Shown here: piece by piece, positions 55,869 through 64,000 of the stretch | Layout: every line of letters starts with the position of its first letter | Numbering within the stretch: the first letter of the stretch is position 1 | NCBI RefSeq assembly: GCF_901709675.1 | Contig: NC_051095.1 | Coordinates: 19,432,456-19,496,455, forward strand | Reading direction: 5' to 3' | Length of the DNA stretch: 64,000 bases | Source: Syngnathus acus | Lineage: Eukaryota > Chordata > Actinopteri > Syngnathiformes > Syngnathidae | Position numbers and translations under genes: made by a program | The notes under the pieces: model-generated | Seen by the model: only the letters and a program-made list of their open reading frames with translations | Told to the model about the DNA's origin: nothing | Databases searched by the model: none

Positions 55869-55936
55869 TCAGCTGCCAGGCTTCTGGGGTTTCCTGCGTT
55901 TGATTCTGCCCACGTGCCTTTTTGGTCTGGGAGGAC
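55869..55936 (-). CDS. Candidate terminal exon, unknown gene
   Basis: On the minus strand an acceptor (tatcagccttcag) precedes 22 codons, 68 nt, ending in TGA at 55869. They encode PPRPKRHVGRIKRRKPQKPGS. The strongly basic Arg/Lys/Pro tail is reminiscent of secreted-factor C-termini. I do not recognise it and could not find a partner exon upstream (56000-64000). Confidence 0.2.
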
Positions 55937-56807
55937 CTGAAGGCTGATAGGTGGCAGACGCCATGCGGCACGCAAGTACATAAACACACAGTCAGACGGG
56001 GTGGGTGTCAGGGCTACACGTGGACTGCAAATGATCAACAAAAGCAATGAAAAAATGGCTTTTCCGTGGCTTAAATTTGGATCGCAATGAACTGCATGAG
56101 TTGATCTGTGTACAACATTCTGATATAAACACACTGTGCTATCTTGATTTTTGAATGGCATAAATTGAACAATTTTGAGTTTTTCAAACATTTTGAGCTG
56201 TACACTTTGTTATACACATGTAATATTTTCACTTTTTGATAGTTTCAATGGAGGCATCCACCCGCGGAATCCTCCATGAATCAGGAAGTAATCCTCTAAC
56301 AAACAAACACAAATAAGACGCTTTGTAATTTTTTTTGGTCATTGTTGGTTGTTTTTTTGCAGTATGTTTTTGGATCTGTTGTGGGACCCCAAACCTAAGG
56401 CAAATACCAATAATCTTGAAATTTCATTGTACCCAGCACAGTCAGGACAACCTGTGTCAAATTTGGCACGAGACCCAAATGACAACAGACATTCAGTCTC
56501 TCTGACACTGGACAGCATATCCCACTCCAGAATACCTTCACAGCCATGAATTTTCACTGTAGCCTACAGTGCACAGATTTAACGTAAAGCAAAACGGAAA
56601 ATAACGGAGCCTCATCCATTAAGCAAGGGAATAGCACGTGTAAATGCCCACTACGTGAACAACTACAGTGCGGCTCGGCCTCTGGTGAGGTGATGTCACC
56701 TTCGGGCTCTTTGGATTGAGCAACTACTATGAGAAGTCACATTTTCGTATCACAATGAGGCATACTTGTCAAACTAAATGTTATTTCTTCATTTTCTAAA
56801 AAAAAAC

Positions 56808-57960
56808 TACCGTAATTTTCGGACTATAAGTCGCGGTTTTTTTCATAGTTTGGGTGGAGGGGCGACGTATACTCAGGAGCGACTTATATGTGTTTTTTTT
56901 CAAAAAGTTTAAAAAAGAAAAGAAAAAAAAAAAAAAAAAATGAAACCGCGATAAACGAACCGCAATGTAGCAAGGGATTACTGTAATTTGAATTTCAAGT
57001 GACGTCAGCAGAGCGACGTCGCGGTCAGCAGCGCGACGTCAGCAGCGCGACTCAGCAGCGCGACTCAGCAGCGCGACTCAGCAGCGCGACGTCAGCAGCG
57101 CGACGCGGCGTTGTTTACATAAAGGACAAAGATTGACTCGACGGAGCTCTCTTTCACTTCCGTGGATTGAAGTCGGGGGCCGGCGCTCGGCCGGGTGGCT
57201 GTCCAGGGACGGTGGATGGGGCTCGGTCATGGCTTTTACGCACGCCCGGTCCTATTGTATGGAGCTCTCTTCCACTTCCGTGGCTGGAAGTCCACGCCGC
57301 CACACGCCTGGAAGTTTGTTTTGTTAAATAAAGAGCCGTTTACCAAACCCACGTCTTTCCTTGAACTTTGTTAATGCTACAATATAGTTATATAGTAGAT
57401 CTGTGGAATAACGACGAGGGTGACGTCAGGGCGCACGCACGCGCGGCGTTGTTGACAAAGGACGAGGAATTTGATCGATGGATTTAATGATTTAGAGTGC
57501 ACAGATGGTTTGATAACATTATTGCTTATATAATAGTTATTTGATATATAATTTATATATCGTTATATGGGCCTGTGGAATATTTTGAAGTGCAAGAGCC
57601 GTCAGCGGCGCGCACGCATTGTTGACAAAGGACGATTGATGGATTTAATGAATTGGAGTGACACAGATGGTTTTATTAACGTGTTATTTATGTAATCGTT
57701 TTTTGAATAACTCTGAATTTTACGTCAGGGCCGTTCTCAGCTCTTAGTTTGTGTTTATGTCACGTTAGCATACCTATCGTTTAGCCTGTTGTTGCTCGTT
57801 CATGACTGTTCTTGGTTCTGGATTTTGTCGAATAAATTGCCCCCCAAAATGCGACTTATACTCCGGAGCGACTTATATATGTTTTTTTTCACTTTTTTGG
57901 GCATTTTATGGCTGGTGCGACTTATACTCCGGTGCGACTTATAGTCCGAAAATTACGGTA
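56808..57960. mobile_element. 1.15-kb TIR element (TACCGTAATTTTCGGAC family)
   Basis: It starts TACCGTAATTTTCGGACTAT and ends with the reverse complement; at least 27 bp of terminal inverted repeat. Sub-terminal gcgacttata motifs recur in both ends. The interior is GC- and CpG-rich. It has a run of about 13-bp cagcagcgcgact repeats (57005-57105) and a later block repeated about twice (gttgacaaaggacga...gatttaatga; 57450 and 57618). There is no transposase. Confidence 0.85.
57005..57105 (+). repeat. cagcagcgcgact(gt) minisatellite
   Basis: About seven short GC-rich tandem units inside the TIR element. Confidence 0.85.
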
Positions 57961-59840
57961 TTTGTGTTGCACTTTCCTAAATAGACAATAAACTACAGAA
58001 GATAGACGATGAAACCAAGATACTGAACAGACCAAACCCTGATTTTTGGCATACCACTAGACCCCTAATAATGTCCATCACTGCTGATATTATTTTGCTG
58101 TCATCGGGTGGTTGACAAGTAAAGAAACAAAGGTGTAAAGAATTTCCTTCTTTCCCCGATCCCGTTGTCATATTCGTCATCATTCATTCATTAAATGAGA
58201 AATCTGAGAGACAGGGGCTGGCAGAAGATAATTCATGCAACACGTTGTACTGCTAAGTGCTTGCACCTATGAAAACAAACCTTGAAACACATTACGCCTG
58301 TCTAACCATCATCGGAAACTCAGGGAGGAAGAGAAGAATTAGGGTGTTATGTTAATCTCGTTCACTGGTAAAATGAAAGATGTTGTAATGTTTTTAGGGG
58401 GTACTTTATAAGTGGTCAATAACTTAACAGCCATTTAAAATTAGGCATATGTTGGTTCTCATTTGAGGCTATTCACTTGATACAACACAGAGTATGACAT
58501 ATTGAAGCCTTTTTTTGTTAACCACGAGGTGACCCTAATAAACCACCACGGGGAATCTAGACTAAGAATGAGCACATCAGCCCTGCTTGAGTCTTCATTT
58601 AAAATAAAAATGTAGGATATATTGTTTATTTATCTTCCGTTTCTATTGTGACTCGGATTCTTAGACTTTTCAAATCTTTTCCAAAAAAGCCTTGTTTGCA
58701 TTGAGGAGGCCGCCGATCCATGACAACAAATACATTTTCAAATATCCATCTTCATTCCGAAGTGAAGTCAATCTGTTCCCTGGAAGGATGACCTCACTTT
58801 CACAATGTCATTGCTATTTAACAGCGAAAACACTCTGAGATGGCCCTCACACATTTACACCTTTTTTCCGCTCTGCTCCAAATTGTCAGCCATGCAATTC
58901 CTGCGGTGTGGAACCGTATACGTCTCCAGAGAGTTTGTGTTTGTTTTGGACCGCTGGCAATGTCCCTTGTTTCTTCATTTCCACACGCTGAGTAAATCAT
59001 CAGCATCATCGCCTGAGACGGTGGTCGGACAGATTGCTTTCCACTGCTATGATACAGTAATGAGTGGACTATACAGAGAAGGAGTGGGCAAAGTATGGCC
59101 CGCAGATCACATGTGGCCCACTCTGTTCTTTAACATGGCCCACTTGCCTTTATTTACTCTACAACTTCAACATTATGGAAAGAGTTGCTGCAATAATTTA
59201 GTATTTTTTACCATAGAATGGTGTATTAAATTGCATTATTTATTTATTTATTTATTTATTTATTCCTTCATGCATTTATTTATTTATTCATTCGTTCATT
59301 CATTCATTTAAATAATTGATTGACTTGTTTATTCCAAACGATAACATTTTTTGGGGAAAGATTTAGAGATTTTTGCAAGCATGTGTACGGGTTGCTGAAT
59401 GCAACTTGCTGAATGAAACTCACTCTTCATAATTTGATGAAAACTGGAAAATGAAAATAAAATCAACCTCTGATGCCAGTTTAACTAATAAACACCAAAT
59501 TGGGTGGGCATGTCTATCATGAATGAACACATTAAAAAGTCTCAATGACCCATACCCACAAGACGTCCACCATTTTGGTTTGAAATATCGTTTTTTTTTA
59601 GTCAATTTGGCCACTTATGTAAACTTAAAAGATTTGCCCCAACACAAGCTTTACTGATTAACAATAAAAAGCTGCACAAATCTCAAGGACCTATGCAATA
59701 TTCTGAACAGGACATGTCAATTTAGTTTGAAGTAGGGCTTTGATCTTGACAATTATTTTAATAATTTGATTATTTTTCTATGCCTTTGATAGTATTAATT
59801 TTTAGTCTTTAATATTTTATACATTATATATTTTATATAT
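57961..59840. other. Intergenic; no recognisable gene
   Basis: No domain-bearing frame. A ttta/ttca simple repeat lies at 59234-59312. The stretch around 59085-59120 (gggcaaagtatggcccgcag) resembles the left end of a hAT-like repeat. Confidence 0.35.
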
Positions 59841-59845
59841 TTAGA

Positions 59846-60055
59846 CGGTATGGCTCAGGTGGTGGAGTGGTTGTCTTCCTTTGTCTTGTAGGGTGGTTCT
59901 TCAGCCCTAATTATGTGGCCATGTCGAAGAGTCCTTGAGCAAGATACTGAACTCTCAGACGCTCCTGATGCCGTATCATCTGTAGGTGAATTTGGAGACA
60001 GTGCTAAAGCGCTATGAGTAACTTGAAGTCAGAGAAATGCTATACAAGAGAAAAC
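59846..60055 (+). mobile_element. tRNA-derived SINE, diverged copy
   Basis: The head gtatggctcaggtggtggag is box A-like. The phrases gtccttgagcaagatactgaact and taaagcgctatgagtaactt belong to a familiar acanthomorph SINE. Box B is decayed. Confidence 0.65.
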
Positions 60056-60336
60056 CCATTTACCATTGAAGAAGAGGATGTTATTTAAAAATACACAGAG
60101 CTGAATGTTCACAAACACAAATAGATTATGATTCAATTGAGAAACTACAATGGGTAACACCTTACAGGTATTGCTGGTCGATCATGATCTATGGCTTGTA
60201 CTCTTACGTAACCTGTCATGGTTAGCAAATGACTTTAAGCAGAGAAAAACCTTTGTATCAGCTTTCAGAGAATCTGTTCTTATGATGCCAATGGCAAGGT
60301 GGAGAAAAAGGTATAAAGAGGGGAGCCAAAGCCATA

Positions 60337-60558
60337 ATGCCGCCGTCCAAGGCTACCGTTCCGGCCGAAAAGATGGCCAACCTAATAAAGGATGTAAAGC
60401 ATGAAGGCCGTTCAAGTTTGAACGGCCAGAAGACTGAAGACTCTGACAGAAGTGTAACCGCGTTGTCGTTTCACACAGTTAATGTTCTCGAATATCCACT
60501 TTTACGTTATGATCTCTTCAGTAGCTTTGCAGTATTATTCACAACTCCGGTTATGTAA
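60337..60558 (+). CDS. Unassigned small ORF, low confidence
   Basis: A 73-codon frame beginning MPPSKATVPAEKMANLIKDV. The first about 45 codons look protein-like (charged, balanced), but no family is recognised and no splice context supports it. It may be chance. Confidence 0.12.
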   Translation: MPPSKATVPAEKMANLIKDVKHEGRSSLNGQKTEDSDRSVTALSFHTVNVLEYPLLRYDLFSSFAVLFTTPVM

Positions 60559-61764
60559 GCACAATAAGATATATTTATGGCGGATTGAGGTTCACTTTAG
60601 CACTTGGGGACAGATGAAGGCTACCGAGTGTACATCAAGTAGTAAAAGTCTGTCTACGATGTTGCAACCCAAGGGATGAACGTGGGAGGCAGCTTGCCTT
60701 CTTTCACTTTAATAAAAATGAAATAAAGTCAAACCACTCACAAAGATGGGCCCCTGTGGAACTTAATGTTCAATGTAAAAGTTACATTAAATTACATTAT
60801 AATGAACTTGTAAAAATGGGTTTGGTTAAACAAAAATCTATTTAAATACCAAGAAATTATATTAAAATCAACATTACATTAAAATTACCAATACATCGAA
60901 ATAACATTAAAAGAAACAATACTGGTTTCAAGGTTTCACAAAACACATCAAACTATACATATACAATTCCAAAAAGTAAAGTAAAAGAAGCAGTTGTAGA
61001 ACCAAACCTATCTACGTCATGGTTATCATTTTCAATCAAAATTACGGTTAGGTTTCCTCTTTTCTAGCTCAGGTATACTTCTGTCGAAAAGCACAAACGA
61101 AAGGAAAACCTAGAAGCAATTCTTAAAAACTGATTTTTTTCTAGATTGGATAAGATCAGTTATGATGAGAGATTCAACAAAGTGTCAAAACTGCCATAAA
61201 CTAGTCAACGTTGAACAAAGAGACTGTTCCCAATGTAGTCCAGTGAATCTGCGACAATGAAATGTAAAAAACTGGGGAGCACAAAAGAAATGAATGGTGC
61301 CTCCACACCATGTTTGCTACCTTATTTTTCACACACTTTATTAGCTGTTACGCTACATCCTCGTCTAAAATCATGTCGGGCAAAACCACTGTACTGGAAA
61401 ACTGATCGTTCTCCACTTTCTTTTGCTGTTGTGTAGAGACACAGTAAATCACATCCTTAATACCTCCGGTCGGGGGCTTGCCGCCTCCCTACATTGCATG
61501 ATGCGAAAAACATGATGGGATCACGTTTGAGTGGGTCGCGGCGGATGAGGAAGCAGAAGAAAACACGGAGACCTCGAGGCACCAACCAAGAAAACCGGCA
61601 ACAAACATGCTACATCTACCTGATGTGTGGCAGGTGGACGGTGCGCTATGCTATGATGTCACACTATTAACGAATACAGTAGTGACCCTCTCACAGCCTC
61701 ATGCATTCTTCCTCCCCCATCTTAAAACAATTAAAGACAATCAAATAATTTTCACTCAGAGGCA

Positions 61765-61880
61765 GCACATATGGTGGTGGCACAGTGTGGCACTGTTATG
61801 CACGTCTGCCTCACAGTGCAGAGGTCATGGGCTCATTCCGGGCTCCGGCCCTCTCTTTGCGGAGTTTGCAGATCTACATG
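61765..61880 (+). mobile_element. SINE head fragment
   Basis: ggtggcacagtgtggcactg followed by gtctgcctcacagtgcagag and catgggctcattccgggctc. This is the tRNA-like head of the same SINE family as 41535-41864, decayed and truncated. Confidence 0.6.
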
Positions 61881-62611
61881 CAAACACAGGACTGCAACTT
61901 AACTTCTGCACACATACTTTAAAATGACCTTTACCCGAGTAGCAATGTCCTTGGTCCATCAGAGTGAACAATAAAAAGCAAAGTCAGCAGTTTCTCCTAA
62001 TGGATAATTTATACATGCTGTGTTTTAATACTCTGTAGTCATAATACCCTGACCAGATTTAGCTAATCCATAATTCTTGAGGTATAAAGCATGTTGCTCT
62101 TCAAAATTTCACGTTGGCTCGCCGGGACGCTGGGTTTGCCGTGATTGATGGTGCAAACCTTCATCGAGGTCGTTTATAATGCCAACGTAAGTCTGTTTCG
62201 GCAGGTTTTGGGTAATGCATCAGGCAGCCGCTTTGACTCACAGTATTTCTACTGGATTTTGCAAGCATCTGTGATTTTCTGACAACTTTTACTCCCTGCA
62301 TGAAAACGTACATTCTACCCCTCATTAGGTCAAAAGGAGCTTGGTACTTTTGTCAATCTCTACGAATGATGACACAAGTTGTGACAAATAGTCACAGACA
62401 TTGCTCTCCAGCAAACTAAGCTAGCATTAGCACTGTACACCATAGTGTTGCACGAGATACCGGTACATGTACTGTACCTCAATATTTCGGCGTCAAAAGC
62501 TGCTCGACGATACCATTTATTTTAAGCTCTCATCACTTGTCCACACGTATACGCACGCAAGTACGCACGCAATAAATAAGAATTAAAAGCTGAATTAAAA
62601 AGAGTAGGTCT

Positions 62612-62885
62612 TGAGCAGGCGGCATGGTGACGCACTGGTTAGCACCTCCGCCTCACACTTTCACCCTCCCTGTGTGAAGTTTGCATGTTTTCCGGGTCCT
62701 CCGTTTTGATCGCACATTCCAAAAACGTGCATGGTAGGCCGATTGAGCACTCCAAATTTCCCGGAGGTGTGAGTCTCAGTGCTGGCAACCAGTTCAGGGT
62801 GTCCCCCGCCTACTGCCCTATGACTGCTGGGATATGCTCCAGCAAGCCTGCGACCCCCGTGGGGACAAGCAGTACAGAATTTATT
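62612..62885 (+). mobile_element. SINE copy, tRNA-headed and L2-tailed, with internal deletions
   Basis: It opens gcaggcggcatggtgacgca and keeps ctggttagcacctccgcctc, gtgtgaagtttgcatgttt, ttgagcactccaaattt and caaccagttcagggtgtccc. It is the plus-strand counterpart of the intact SINE in ctbp1. Box B is missing. Confidence 0.8.
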
Positions 62886-63108
62886 TTTATTTTGTGAATC
62901 CAAGTTAGTATAAACTAGTATTTTCTATAACTCACAGTACAAAGTAACTTATAGCTTTTACTTTCAAACATTTTAGTCAGTATTTGTTTGTACTTCTACT
63001 TGAGTACTTTTACTTTTACCACCTCCGTGTGCACATGCACATGCATATACACACTGGAAGGATCTGTGTGTGCAGAAATGTGCAAAAAAAAACACACGTG
63101 CTCTGTGA

Positions 63109-63219
63109 TTGCTCCCACACAACGGCGGAAATTACTCGGAAATCAGGGTGATTATCGGGCCCCAGCGGTACGCCGACTGGAGGATGAGCGTGGAGAAGGC
63201 CCAATGTTACCACCAGGTG
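63109..63219 (+). CDS. Exon-like ORF of unknown identity
   Basis: From about 63115 the plus frame reads PHNGGNYSEIRVIIGPQRYA, then DWRMSVEKAQCYHQ. It is followed by a possible donor (cag|gtgtta at 63218). GC content is above the surroundings. No family is recognised, and the opposite strand is also open. A weak candidate. Confidence 0.15.
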
Positions 63220-64000
63220 TTAACACAATATATAGAGTATATGCATACTGTGCATTCATTTTCCAATGATTCCAATTTCCTACGCCTCACAAGCAGCCAA
63301 GTGACGAGCACACCTGCATCACAATTCAGAGGTTTTGGGATCTATGTGGCATTCAAAAATACATACATACATGCTACCTTCATTAAATTGGCCAAAGGTC
63401 TAAACGTGAGCCGCGATTTCAATTTAAAGCACGTTTTCCCAAATGCTATGTTCAAAAAACAGCACAGGAAAAGTCACTTCTTTATGTTTCAAATAAGAAA
63501 GCAAAAGTTGACTCAATTCTGAGATACATGCTTTTCTTTGGACTGCAAATTTATGTCTTTTTCCATTACCTGACACAATGACAACACTTCCTGTCGCCAC
63601 AGCAACACTGGCGCTGCACGAAAAGTAAATGCTGTTAAATTGTCTGAAGCCGGGCGCTCATTTAGCGTGACCGGCGGCGGCGGCGGCTGTGGGGCTTTGT
63701 CGGACGTCGCCACATTTTGAGATTTGCTTTCCAAAGAGCGTCTGCTAGCTGGATCAGTGTCTTAAGATTGCTGGTAAAAAGTTCAATGATGTCACTTTAT
63801 TGCAGCAACTAAAAGTCATTTTTTATCATTTGTTGAAGGCCAATTGAGAATTGTAATAGCCGTGACACGTGTACGGTGTGTTGGAAATGCTAAGAATAGC
63901 AACATTGCAAATCATTGGGGCAGTGGCTCATTTGCAGAGACTTTGGCTTTTGAGCCAAAGTGTCACAAGTTTGGATTCCATTGTAATCAGAAATGGAAGA

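Noticed and set aside
57133-57327. 64-codon ORF within the 56808-57960 element
   Set aside because: CpG-rich interior of a non-autonomous TIR element with no transposase similarity.

Overview
The window is genomic DNA of a teleost (ray-finned) fish. Evidence: vertebrate multi-exon genes with GT/AG introns, compact introns down to 70 bp, and teleost-type repeats (tRNA-headed SINEs, hAT-like and Tc1/mariner-like MITEs, long CA/GT microsatellites). I cannot name the species from sequence alone.

Five protein-coding genes can be reconstructed. On the minus strand: klhl3 (15 coding exons, 4965-15065, 601 aa), two tandem intronless hnrnpa0-type genes (16843-17781, 312 aa; 20159-21049, 296 aa) and maea (9 coding exons, 23450-30469, 396 aa). 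On the plus strand: ctbp1 (11 coding exons, 35770-46999, 443 aa). In all three spliced genes the exon phases join without a frameshift and the protein length matches the human orthologue (587, 396 and 440 aa). KLHL3 and HNRNPA0 are neighbours on human 5q31, and MAEA and CTBP1 are neighbours on human 4p16.3, so this locus puts two human blocks side by side. maea and ctbp1 are divergent, about 5.3 kb apart start to start.

Layout: 1-4.0 kb is repeat DNA, dominated by a 2.9-kb palindromic element with a 235-bp tandem array inside. 4.9-15.1 kb is klhl3, with a 1.85-kb terminal-inverted-repeat element carrying a 251-bp array in one intron. 16.8-21.1 kb holds the two hnrnpa0 genes. 23.4-30.5 kb is maea. 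30.6-35.7 kb is intergenic, with a hAT relic, a fold-back repeat and microsatellites. 35.7-47.0 kb is ctbp1. 47-64 kb has no recognisable gene; it holds the probable ctbp1 3' UTR, MITEs, SINE copies, degenerate arrays and a few unassigned exon-like ORFs.

Functionally these are unrelated housekeeping or regulatory genes: a CUL3 ubiquitin-ligase adaptor (klhl3), RNA-binding proteins (hnrnpa0), a CTLH E3-ligase RING subunit (maea) and an NAD(H)-sensing corepressor (ctbp1). Points most worth a second look: (1) six degenerate TTGAAACCCTAA-type arrays spread over 28 kb, all in one orientation; (2) three inverted-repeat elements that each contain an expanded tandem array; (3) loss of the MAPKAP-K2 phosphosite in one hnrnpa0 copy; (4) a 42-bp duplication that copies a maea splice donor and would add 14 codons in frame; (5) an overlapping uORF and an altered SUMO motif in ctbp1.
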